A stretch of 64,000 nucleotides of DNA from Fidelibacterota bacterium (GTDB lineage Bacteria > Fidelibacterota > Marinisomatia > SCGC-AAA003-L08 > TS1B11): NCBI GenBank assembly GCA_004124875.1, contig SCKJ01000002.1, forward strand, positions 434,001 through 498,000. The letters are read 5' to 3'. Below, one piece after another: positions 47,201-58,800 of the stretch. The position numbers and the translations under genes are program-made. Below the pieces are notes generated by a model that had not been told where the DNA came from, searched no databases, and was given only the letters and a program-made list of their open reading frames with translations. Within the stretch, counting starts at the first letter, position 1. Each line of letters opens with the position of its first letter.

Positions 47201-48978
47201 AACATTACCGTACTACCCACCGTACTATAGAACCCATCGATGTAGCCCGAGACCGATCCATACACGACAAAAGTACTTCGGCCGATTGTTGTCCCATCAA
47301 TCTCAGTATCGAATATGATTGAAATTGCAGATTTGGCAGGCACATTCAGTTCATTAAATGAAGGGGAGGCTGCAATAATAATTGGTGGGCCAGGGGAAGC
47401 TTTTACCTCACTACTGTAAACTGACTCAATGCCTGTGCCTGCAAATTCTGTGATACGGTAATAATAGGTCGACCCATTAGTAAGCCCCGTTATGGTAGCG
47501 GATGTGTCGTTCGGGTCACCATCTGTGGTGCTGTCAACCAGCGTAGTCAGCACCGAGTCCAAACCACCGTAAATGCGGTAGCGGAGGAAATCCGCATTTA
47601 CGCTTGGATTCCAGTGAAGATCAATCTTCTCATCTCCGGCGACGGCGATTAGGCCGGTAGGGGCACTACGGGCAAAATTGTCCAGAAATAAGACGTACAC
47701 GGCGCCGTCATTAGGGCCCATTTCGCCAACAGCAAGATCGGAAAAATGATCGCCATCTAGGTCGCCCAATCTGGCCACGGATCTACCAAATTGGGTGGCA
47801 TCATTCAAATTGGCCGGGAAGTTACCTGCGGTGTCGCTGATCTTTTGGACGGACTTGGCCGTGCCATCTAAGTTCATGAACAAAATGTAGAGGGCACCCC
47901 GGTTTGTCCCACCATCATCGTCCCCAATTGTACCCACAGCAAGATCTGGCAATCCGTCCCCATCCAGGTCCCCCAATCTGGTCACGGAGAACCCAAAATT
48001 GTCTCCATTCGCGAGCATACCCGTTAAGTTCCCTTCGGTAGCGCTGATCTTCTGATAAGATTTTAGCGTTCCATCAGAATTCATAAACATAACATAGATG
48101 GCACCCCGCCCAGCACCGCCGTCATCATCAAGATATGCTCCTACCGCCATATCGGGTACGCCGTCGCCATTTAGATCCCCTAAACCGGTTACAGAAATGC
48201 CAAATCTGTCCCAATAATCGAGAGCGTCCGTGAAATTCCCCACAGTGCTGCTAATCTTTTGGTACGACTTGACTGTACCATTTGCGTGCATGAGCAATAC
48301 GTAAACAGCACCTCGCTGGTCGCCTGCGTCATTATCGGCGTAGGCACCCACCACTATGTCGGCTACACCGTCGCTGTCCAGATCCCCTAGTCCGGACACC
48401 GAGTTCCCAAAATAGTCGTAATCATCCAAGATACCCGTTAAGTTCCCTTCGGTAGCGCTGATCTTCTGGTGCGATTTGACCGTGCCATCTGTATTTAAGA
48501 ATAAAATATATATAGCGCCCCGCCCCGGGCCGCCGTCATCATCCCAACCCATACCGGCGGCTATATCGGTTACACCATCGCCATCTAGATCCCCCAGGTT
48601 TGCCACCGATGTGCCGAACTTATTGGAATAACCCCAAGTGGTATTGAAGTTCCCCGCGGTTCGACTTATTTTCTGATGCGACTTGACAGTGCCGTTGGAG
48701 TTCATGAATAATATATAGACGGCACCTCGCTTATCCCCGCCATCATCGTCGTAGGGCGCGCCTACGACCATATCATTCACACCGTCGCCGTCTAGATCAC
48801 CCAAACCGGCTGTGGATACACCAAACCTGTCATCACTCTCCAAATTCGCCAAGAAGTTGCCTTCTGTATCACTGATTTTCTGGTAGGCACGGACTAAGCC
48901 ATCAGGAACCTGGGCATCCACCCTAACTCCTAAGAATAATAGTATGAAGGATACCGTCATATATCGTACAATCTTCAA
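44272..48978 (-). CDS. FG-GAP/VCBS-repeat surface protein with sorting domain
   Basis: 1568 residues. TTG 48978 is favoured because GGGAG lies 7 nt upstream; ATG 48960 is possible. Signal peptide ([13 protein letters not shown]). Seven FG-GAP-like repeats (about 20-430), each with [11 protein letters not shown] calcium-type loops as in integrin alpha propellers; an Fn3 domain; an Ig-like domain ([20 protein letters not shown]); then near-identical 49-residue repeats ([20 protein letters not shown]); further Fn3 and Ig-like regions; and the sorting domain ([20 protein letters not shown] ... SIKMVLLK). Likely a calcium-stabilised surface or adhesion protein. It converges with the truncated subtilase gene. 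Confidence 0.85.
   Translation of the reverse strand: [1568 protein letters not shown]
46381..47030 (-). repeat. 147-bp in-frame tandem repeat
   Basis: The marker GGTGATCAGG recurs at 46381, 46528, 46675, 46822 and 46969, exactly 147 bp apart (49 codons). The middle copies are nearly identical at the DNA level, the outer copies more diverged. This indicates recent expansion and likely length variation of the encoded propeller-like FG-GAP/VCBS array. Confidence 0.9.
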
Positions 48979-49495
48979 CTATCTACTCCCAATAAATGGC
49001 TTTGGTAACATCTACTGTCTTCTCCAATACGGCCGTTACCAGAAGTCAAAACCCACGATTATGAGATCTTCTCTCTCACACTAATAAACGATATCAAATC
49101 GTCCAAGATCGATCTAGTTACTTATCTCAAAATGTAGATCTTAAAACGACTCCTACCTAACCGTTTTTGATACGATTCCGCCGTATTCGGAGTGGCACGA
49201 TGGATCTCAATTTCAGATTGTACGTCGTCAGAACCTTTCGGGTAGATTGAGATTAAAGTTAAGAGAGATTTTCTGGGCATCCTATTCATGATAGTGCCAC
49301 CTCTTGGTTGCAAACCTTACACCACTGTCATCGATGGACATGACGTTATCAAGGGATTCGTGCCGCACTAGATAAACTGACCAAAAATTCAGGAGAAAAC
49401 TGTCGGCACTCACCAGAATACCTGCCATTTATCCTCAAAACTCACTAGATATCCCATGAAATGACCTGTATCCAGAAGAATAGAACCTCCCACCC
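48979..49495. other. intergenic region
   Basis: AT-richer stretch without a convincing gene. A 63-codon minus-strand frame (49122-49313) has no recognisable feature or ribosome site. Confidence 0.4.
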
Positions 49496-49588
49496 CTATA
49501 CCTCCGGCAGATCAAGGCTCTTCATCTGCGAATCTACATCTGCATCAAGCGCGTCGGAGTAAACTTGCGTCGTTGATCCATTGCTGAT
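49496..49588 (-). pseudogene. possible C-terminal scrap of a tyrosine recombinase
   Basis: The minus-strand frame ends ISNGSTTQVYSDALDADVDS and then QMKSLDLPEV-stop. The pattern S-T-T-Q-V-Y followed by D-A-D-V and a short helix resembles the end of phage-type integrases, where the tyrosine is the nucleophile. Upstream in the frame the sequence becomes the CCGTATCCGG repeats and is no longer integrase-like. It sits next to an att-like site, where such a gene would be expected. Only about 27 residues support this. Confidence 0.35.
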
Positions 49589-49602
49589 GACCCGCCCGAA
49601 TG

Positions 49603-49623
49603 CCGTATCCGGTCCGTATCCGG
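49603..49623 (+). repeat. 11-bp-phased direct repeat (CCGTATCCGG twice), left arm
   Basis: CCGTATCCGG at 49603-49612 and 49614-49623, pitch 11 bp. The same 10-mer pair recurs at 49817-49837 on the other side of the tRNA-Leu fragment, and a single copy occurs at 62611-62620. Confidence 0.65.
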
Positions 49624-49733
49624 CTTCAGATGTTATTCTTTGGGGTTCTTTGGAGGAGTTTGTGATTGTGGTCAACCAGATGAGGGTTATGCTGGAAGCA
49701 AAGTCACTCACTTCTCCCGTCGAGAAATGCTTG

Positions 49734-49786
49734 TACCGGGGACGAGACTCGAACTCGTACGACCTATGCGATCGGGGGATTTTAAG
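49734..49786 (-). pseudogene. tRNA-Leu (TAA) 3' half
   Basis: On the minus strand: CTTAAAA anticodon loop (anticodon TAA), TCCCCC, a long class II variable arm that can pair (CGATC with GGTCG), a T arm ACGAGTTCGAGTCTCGT, acceptor strand CCCCGGT and discriminator A at 49734. The 5' half (D arm, acceptor 5' strand) is missing; the sequence before the loop does not pair with the 3' anticodon stem. Interpreted as an att site copy of tRNA-Leu. Confidence 0.75.
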
Positions 49787-49816
49787 GTTTCCGGCCGACC
49801 AACGAGAAATGAAAGT

Positions 49817-49837
49817 CCGTATCCGGCCCGTATCCGG
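49817..49837 (+). repeat. 11-bp-phased direct repeat (CCGTATCCGG twice), right arm
   Basis: CCGTATCCGG at 49817-49826 and 49828-49837, pitch 11 bp, on the broken (5') side of the tRNA-Leu fragment. With the left pair it makes an arm-core-arm layout like attP of tRNA-integrating elements. Confidence 0.65.
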
Positions 49838-49864
49838 GAAATCGACTATTTCAGTGGCCTTGGC

Positions 49865-52800
49865 CTACTTCAGCAACACCATTTTGCGGGTGATGATTTT
49901 TCCGTCGGCAGCGAACACGGCGAAGTAGATGCCTGAGGCAAGATTCCGTCCGGCCCCGTCCCTGCCATCCCAGACGATCTCATGACGGCCCATATCCATC
50001 CACCCCTGAACGAGGCTGATGATCTCCTGCCCCAGCAGGTTATACACCTTCAGCGAGCCCCTGGCAGGATGCGGGAGTGCATACCTCAGCGTTGTATTGG
50101 GGTTGAACGGATTGGGATAGTTTGGGGCCAGGGCGAAGGCTTCAGGCAAACCCGACAAGATTTCTTCCACCGCGCCGGCAACAAACTGGGCATCTCCTAC
50201 AACGACGTTAAGCCGCCGGGGGAACGCCTCCGTGTATCGTCGCAGCAAGATTTCGCCCTCCTCGCCAAGGAAGTGTTGCTCTCTGGTAACCTGGTCGACC
50301 AACACCCTCCTTAAGCCATCCTTGGCGCTCGAGTCGAGCCTGTAGCGCAGGGTGATGGGACTCTGCTCATCCTTGCTGCGGATGGCGAGGTTCCAGACGC
50401 CATTATCAAGATCATCGCCCCGCAAATCTGTTGTCCTGGGAGTGTGAGTCTCGCTCCACAGCTCGTTTTCCATAGTCATCGATAGGTAGCCCTCGACGAA
50501 AGGCAACTCCGGCTGGTCGTGCCGATCGAGGCCCTCTGACGCCCCTGCGATGCGGCCAATGACATTGCCGAAATCGACATAGTTCGCCCCTTCGGCAGTG
50601 AAGGTTAAAGTCCAGCCTTGCAGGGCTGTCGTTTTCGCAATCGATTTGGGAAGCCCCAGCGGCCTGAGGGCCAGCAGCTCTTCGACGCTCGACTTGTTGA
50701 AGATAATGTAGCCGCCCCAAGGTTTGAGCGTCAGGGTGCTGGAGCCAAGGGACCACCCCTCCTGGCCTGAGGAGCCGAAGGGACCGTAGGTAAACGGGCC
50801 GTAATGAGTGGCATCATCCGGCTCGAAGCCCACCTCGAAGGGATAGGGCGAGGCGACCAGGTTCCAGGCGCCTGCTGCAAGGGTGATATCATAGCCGGCG
50901 AGATCGACAGACTTCCCGCTGCCCAGGGAGAACGCCACATCATCAGCAACCAGCTGCTTCAGCCAATAACTTTCACCCATGACCAATGAGGTGGCCGCGG
51001 AATAATCTTCAAGGCCAGAGCCGTTGTACTGATAAATGCCCCAGGTTTCGTTGCCGGGAGCGCCGCCCAGCTCATCCTGAATGGTGGCCTGCAGGGTCCG
51101 GCTGTCCAGGTCCCCGGGCAGACCGATCAGGCGCCATTTATCCTTGGGGAAACCGGACGCGAAGAAACTGCCGGACCCGGCGCTGGTGAGGGCATTTTCA
51201 GCAAAGGATACCGCCACGGAAATCGTATCGGTCAGCGCGGAGTGCGACAGGTTATCGGCGGCTGCAACGAAGTAGGCCAACCCTGGTGGCGTCACATCCG
51301 CCGCAGGAATCTCGGCCTCATAACTGCTGCCGGTGGTCAGCGTCATGTCAAGATTGACGGCCTGGCTGGTGCCCCCCACAAAATAGTTGAGCGTCACAGC
51401 GCTGATCTGCGACTCATCGGTTACCTCTGCCGCAATGGTGAGCGCCACCCCACTGGTCGCCGCTTGTGATCCGGGGGAAGCGACAGTTATGGCCGGCGGC
51501 AACACATCGGCAAACGGATTGTCGGCGGAGTCGGAGACGATGGTCCACTGGCTGAACTGCCCCTGCTGGATGGCGGTGATCAGGCTGTCGGGACTATTGA
51601 CAGAGACATCCGCGTAACTGAGCAGTTGCCAGGGAGTGTCGGTCCCGGCAAAGGCCGGCCGCCGGGCTAATCTCAGCGAATCCGGGTTGTTGATGCCGAT
51701 GAGACGGCTGTAGTCAAAAGTAATATCGACGGTAAAACCGGCGGGTATGTCGGTCGTAATCTCCCAGTAGAAGGGGGCATAGACCAGCCGGGTGACGGCT
51801 CCCTCGGGATCGTTAAACGGAGTGGCGGCATCGGCCGGCGGCGGTACATGGGCAGCCAAGGCAGTGACTGATCCACCCAGGGAATTGATAAAATCCAGGG
51901 TAAGGCCGAGGCTGTTCCCGTTGCTGTCGGTCAACTCAACCGGCGCAGTATTGCCACTGCCTACGGTCACATTGCCGGCAGCGACGGTACCGGTGGGCTC
52001 AATATGCAGGTTTACCGTCAGAGTGTTGGTGATGTCCCGGACTTCCAAGTCGCTACCGCTGTTGTGGTGGACATGGATAAAGCCGGTATAGTCGCCCTCG
52101 TTCAGGTTGGCCGTCTCGACCACGCCGATGAGGGCGGTCGTACTGTCGCCAGCGGGGATTATTCCTGACGTAACGGCGGCAGTGAGCCACTGGAATCCGA
52201 ACCAGTCGGCGTCAAATGTAAGATCATAGGCCAGAGCGGTGTTGCCGGCGTTGCCTATCCGGAGCGGGAAGGAGAGATCCAGCCCCTGTTCCGTAATGAC
52301 CTCGTAGGTCCGGGTAGCATAGGTAACAGCCGTCACCAGCGGTGCCCGTGGCGTCGCGCTGTCCTCATTGCTGTAGGCCGACTCATTACCGGCGCTGTCC
52401 ACCGCCGTGATGCGGTAGTGGTAGGTGACGCCGTTGGTCAGGCCGGTGAGGGTCGCCGTGGTATCGTTGAGATTGCCGCTGGCAGTAGAGTCAACCAGGG
52501 CCGTAGGTGACGCTGTTACGCCGCCGTAGATGCGGTAACGGAGGAAGTTGCCCTCGGCGTTGGGCGGCCAGGTGAGGGTGATCTGCTGGTCGGCAGCGAT
52601 GGCCACCAGACCCGTGGGGGCGGCGGGGGCAGTCGTATCGATGCTGGGCCATCCGCCGAGGCGATAGAGCGAGTCGACCTCGGTGGCGGACAGCGCACGG
52701 TTGTAGATGCGGATGTCGTCGATAAGGCCGTCGAAGGCATAGTTATCTCCACCCGTATACATCATTCCAATTCGAATTGGAGATCCAGTCTGCGTATTTA

Positions 52801-55800
52801 CCGCTGTTGATAGATTTACGGATGCACAAGCAGTAGATAATAGAATGCCATCACGGTATATCTTAATATCCCCGGTCGTTGGATTGGACATTGCCGGCAC
52901 AACGAGTATATACTGATGCCATACATTAATATCACTCGGGGCCTCTCCGTTAGAGGCACTTACAGAGGTGTTTGCAGAGACCCCTTGACAATCCACAATA
53001 TTCAATAACCCTAATCGGAACGATGCACCCGGACTTGCAAGATTGTCTCCTCCATACGAAATAATCTGATCTAATTCGTAAATGGATCTACTTTTTGCCC
53101 AGGCAGTAATTGTTCTGGCTTGCGTACCTAATGGCCCCGGTTGCAGCATGTCAATATAATCATCGACCCCATCGAAGCTGTAGGCGCTGTTGGCATTGCC
53201 GAAGCGGTCCACCGTCAGCGTTGCCCCGTTTACAGTCCCATCATTGCTGTTGGCCGACTCATCATTGGCATTGCCGTTGAAGGGATACCAGGCGACGAGG
53301 CCCACCGGCGTCTCACTCACCTCACTGCTGTACGCACTCTCGTTGCCTGAGGAATCCGCCGCCGTAATGCGGTAGTAGTAGGTGGTGCCGTTGAGTAGGC
53401 CGGTGAGGGTGGCCGTGGTGTCGTTGAGGTTGCCGCCGGTGGTGCTATCGACCAATGTCGTCGGTGCCGCCGCCGTCCCCCCGTACACATAATACTTGCT
53501 GAAGTCGGCCTCGGCGTTGGGGGACCATGCGAGGCTTACCTGCCCATCGCCGGCGTTGGCGGCGAGGTTGGTGGGGGCGGCGGGGGGAATGGTGTCTTGA
53601 GAGGGCCAGCCACCTTCAGTATAGAGGGCCGTTATTTCGGCGGTCGTCAGCGCACGGTTGTAGATGCGGATGTCGTCAATAATCCCATTGAAAATATTAC
53701 CCCACCAGTCATCCCCAATTCGTAAATCATAATCACGGTCATTGATAGCCCCTGAATTAATCTTGGTATAAAATAAAACACCATTTTTATAAATATCAAC
53801 CTTGGAGCCGTCGTATACAACGGTAACGAAAGCCCACTCACCTGTAATTAAGAATCCTGAGCCAGTTTTATGATTATCATTACTCGTTCCCCACAAGCGC
53901 GCTTGAAAAGCTCCACTTGCATCATCCATTCCAAGCTGCCAATCATTCAATGCAGGATCAAAAGATTTGATTCTTTTGGACAAAATATGTGATTCCTTAA
54001 GCTCATTGGTGTTGAGCCAGAATGAAAAACTGGCTTCATTCGATACCTGAACCCTGCTCGTAATAAGTATGTAATCATCCACCCCATCAAAGCTGTAGGC
54101 AGAGTTGGCATTGCCGAAGCGGTCCGCGGTTAGCGTTATCCCACCCATTTCTGTGCCGTGATTGCCATTACCGCTCTCATCATTGGCGTTGCCGCTGAAG
54201 GGGTAGTAGGCCACAAGGTCGGTAGTGAGGTCGACGGCTTGTGGCGTGGCGCTCACCTCGTTGCTGTAGGCCGATTCGTTCCCTGCACTATCGACCGCCG
54301 TGATGCGATAGTAGTACGTAGTGCCGTTGCTCAGACCGGTGAGGGTGGCGGTGGTGTCGTTAAGGTCGCCGCCAGTTGTGCTATCGACCACGGTCGTCGG
54401 CGCCGTGACCGTGCCCCCATAGACGCGATAGTGCAGGAAGTCGGCCTCCGCGTTGGGGTTCCAGTGAAGGTTAATCTGGCCATCGCCGGCGGTGGCGGCT
54501 AAAGCTGCTGGAATTGCAGGCGCCGTCAGATCAACCGGCGTCGCGTTCACCTCACCGCTGTAGGCCGACGCATTGCCACTGCTGTCCACGGCAGTGATGC
54601 GATAGAAGTAGGTTGTGCCGTTGCTCAGGCCAATGAGGGTGGCCGTGGTATCGTTTAGGTTGCCACCAGCGGTGCTGTCGACCCGTGTTGTGGGTGCCGT
54701 GGTCGTGCCGCCGTTGATGTAGTACTTGAAGAAGTCGTCCTCGGCGTTGGGGTTCCAGTGCAGGTCGATCTGCCCATCGCCGGCGGTGGCGGTGAGACCA
54801 GTGGGTGGCAAAGGGCGCAGCGCGTATGCTATCAGATTGCCGCGGAGCCAAATGTCAAAATCCCAGGGATGTTCAAACCATCCTGTCCAATATTCCATGT
54901 CAGCATCTCCTGAGCCTTGCTTGCTGTATCCGAGCCCGCCCGTATACGATGCATCTGCGTCACCAGCCACGCCCGCGGTGTACTGCAATGAGTCATAAGC
55001 TCCCGCCAAGTAGCTCGTAAATATCAATTGAGAATTAGCAGGAACAGCCCTATTTATGTTTGGCCAGGGTACCCACCCACCGTTGAACGTAGCCGGAACG
55101 CGTACCCGTTCGGTTTGGAGGGTAACACCCGATGAGTCGCGTATGTTCAGAACCAAAGTAACAGCGTGGCCAAATCCTTCTGGGTTAGCCTCAAAATCAA
55201 ACCGCTCAATGAAATAGAAAGAGAAGCTCTCCAGTATTATATCTTTGTCAACAAATACGCTTTGACCAACTCCAACATCTCTGGGGGTGAAGCCAGGACG
55301 ATCGTCGCCACCAAACCACTTACTCGCATTAAAAACATCATGTTTGATCTCGTAGTAACCATCAACCACCCCCCCCGGCGTCACATTCACCTCATTGCTA
55401 TAGGCAGACTCATTGCCTCCGCTGTCCACCGACGTGATGCGGTAGTAGTAGGTGGTACCGTTGCTGAGGCCAGTGAGGGTGGCCGTGGTGTCGTTGAGGT
55501 TGCCGTCAGTAGTGCTATCGACCACTGTTGTAGGCCCACTGGCCGCGCCACCATAGATCCGGTAGCGGAGGAAGTCGCCCTCGCTGTTGGGGTTCCAGCT
55601 CAGGGACACCGTGCCATCCCCCACACCCGTCACCGTCAGGCCGGTGGGCGCGGCAGGGGGCACATCGATGATCGTAACATTGATCGGTCGGCTGTATAGG
55701 GTCAAGGCCGTGGCAACGGTGTTGGTGGTGCGCAGCAGATAGCTGCCCGAATCTGCGAGGCTAATAGTGCTGAAAACCAGGCTATCGCTGGTAGCCCCGC

Positions 55801-58800
55801 TAATAGCCAACCCATCCTGCACCCACTGGTACTGGTTGGCCGCGCCGCCTACTGCCACCGAAAGGGTGAGGCTGGTGCCATCGGCGACGGTGGTGTCCTG
55901 CTCAATCCCCACACTGTCCTGAGGGGAATAGGTGAAAGTGGTGCTGGCCACGCCGATATTGGGCTCGATATCCTCGAAGGTGAAGCGGTTATTTTCAACC
56001 CTAAACTCCACCAAGGTTGTAATGGCGCCTAGGCTGGGCAAGTCGACCAGTTGATTATCATACAGATACATGAATTGCAGATTGGTAAGATTCACGATGG
56101 AATCGGGAATGGTGCCGGTCAGATTATTGTTATCGAGCCAAAGATGTGTCAAGTTGGTCAGATTTCCGATCGCAGTGGGAATGGTGCCGGTCAGATTATT
56201 GGTACTAAGAAGAAGGACATTCAAATTGGTGAGATTGCCGACAGTATCGGGAATGGCACCGGTCAGTAGATTGACCTGAAGTCTAAGAATAGTTAGCGCG
56301 GTGAGGATGCCGATCTCGGCGGGAATTGAGCCCGTCAGCAGATTTTGGTCGAGCCATAGCGTTGTCAAATTGGTGAGGTTGCCGATGGTGGCGGGAATGG
56401 AGCCAGTCAGTTGATTGTTATTGAGATGCAGCGCGTCCAAGATTGTGAGGGTGCCAATCTCAGTAGGGATGGAGCCAGTCAGTTGATTGTTACTGAGGAC
56501 CAAATGTGTCAAGTTGGTGAGGTTGCCAATCTCCGGGGGGATGGAACCGGTCAGCTGATTGTTATAGAGATACAGGCCTGTCAAGTTGGTCAGATTGCCG
56601 ATTTCGATGGGGATGGGGCCGGAAAGCTGATTGTCAAAAAGCCGCAGCTGTATCAAGTTGGTGAGGTTGCCGATGGTGGCGGGAATAGGTCCGGCCAAGT
56701 TATTACTGGCCAAATTCAGGTTTGTCACCCGGCCGCTGGCGACGGTCACGCCATACCAGGTAGAAAGTGAGGCGGACGTGAGCCAGTTAGTGCTGGTCGT
56801 CCAGCTGCCGCTGTTGGTGCTGTTGTACAGGTCGACCAGGGCCAGGGAGTCGACCTCCAGGAGCGTATAGGTGGTGGCACTTACCTCGCTACTGTACGCC
56901 GACTCATTCCCTGTACTGTCGACCGCCGTGATACGGAAATAGTAAGCGGTGCCGTTGCCCAGGCCGGTGATCGTGGCCGTCGTATCGTTGATTCCCGCGG
57001 TAGTGCTGTCTATCTGTGCGGTGGGCGCCGTGGCCGTGCCACCATAGATGCGGTAGCGCAGGAAGTCCGCTTCGCTGTTGGGAGACCAGGCGAGGGTGAT
57101 TTGTTGGTCGCCGGCGGTGGCGGTGAGGCCGGTGGGGATTGCGGGGGGCGTGGTGTCCGCGACTGTCGGCACAGTGCTTGTCACTCGCGCCACGCCGCCG
57201 TTGAGGGCGCCGTGGTTTCCGTTGGCGCTGTAGTCGAAGGCGGTCAGCCCGCTGGCTTCATCCATGCGCCAGTAGCCCACCAGACCGGTCTCGCTGCCGG
57301 TGAGCTGGGCATGCATGGAGCCCTGAATATCGGCCTGCGTGCGGGCCACGTTCCAGATGCGCACTTCGTCGATGGCGCCATTTAGATAATAAATCCCCTC
57401 AGCTTGTCCGAAAGTCAGGGGAGCATTCGGGTTTGGTACGGTACTCACAAGGGTGTTCGTATAAACATTCACACCATCGATGTAGAGGACGTAACTGCTG
57501 CCATCCCTTGTCACTGCGAGGTGATACCACTGTCCATTGTTCGGAGTCCACGTATATCGAACAGGATAAAGTGCCCCTAGTGACAGGCTTTTTATATGAA
57601 ACCTGAGCTCAGCATCCTCCTTCCAGAAGGCCCACTTGCTTAGAGTGCCACTACCCTCGTCATTCGCAATAAAAGATACGGAAGCAGTGCCGTCGTTCAA
57701 CTGCACCCACAGCGCGAGGCTGAAGGGATTATCACCAAAAGCCCATTGATCCCCATCGGGCACCTCTACATAATCATCCACCCCATCAAATTGCAGGGCG
57801 TTGCCGGGGAAGGCGAGCTGGGACAACGGCGTCGCGCTCACCTCAGCGCTGTAGGCCGACTCATTGCCGCTGCTGTCGATGGCCGTGATGCGGTAGTAGT
57901 AGGTGGCGCCATTGGAGAGGCCGGCGAGGGTGGCCGTGGTGTCGTTGATGTTGCCGCCAGCGGTGCTGTCTACCAATGTTGTGGGGGCAGCCGTCACCCC
58001 GCCGTAGATGTAGTACTTGAGGAAGTCTGCCTCGATGTTGGGGGACCAGGTGAGGTCGATCTGCCTATCGCCGGCTATTGCTCTGAGGTTGAGGGGGTTG
58101 AGCGGCAGAGTTATATCCGGCGGGAAGGCGCTGGTCTGATTCGAGAAGCCACTTTCGTTGCCACTACTATCAACGGCTGTGATCCGGAAATAATGGGTGA
58201 TATTTTCTGTAAAGAATTCTATGAGTTCAGTGCTGCCAATTCCCTCTGCATAATCTGTTATGCCGGCCGTCGCGCCATCAGAGCCAGGAATGAGAATATC
58301 ATCCATTGTTGGTAATTCGATGCCCACTGCGGTAGCGAATGACAAACTGGTGCTGGAAATTCCCGGCACAACGTCTTGTATCCAGAGTTTGCCATCAAAT
58401 AGAAGCGCAATGGCAGCTCCATTGAAAAATGCCACATCGATGACACCGATGAGATCGCCCAGAGTGGTTCCGTCCGTTCCATACGTAAAAGTAGCGGCTG
58501 CAGGCGTGCCATCAGGCAGAGTGCCAGAAAGGTTGATGGCATCACCTGAGATCAGTGGCGTGGTGGTCTGGGCCAGGGCATTGAGATCATCTGCCTGGTT
58601 CGCATTGGCGCCATCCGCTGCCAGTGTAAAAGCCGTAGTTGCCATTATCTCCCGCGCCGCAGGCACTCCCGTGCTGAAATCTGAAGACAGGCTTTCATAT
58701 ATCAGATAGCGGCGGAAATCTGGTTCCGTGTTAGCGGTCCAGTTAAGCTTGATATTCCCAGCATAAATGCCTGGTGTAACGATGGTCGCCGTCAATTCGA

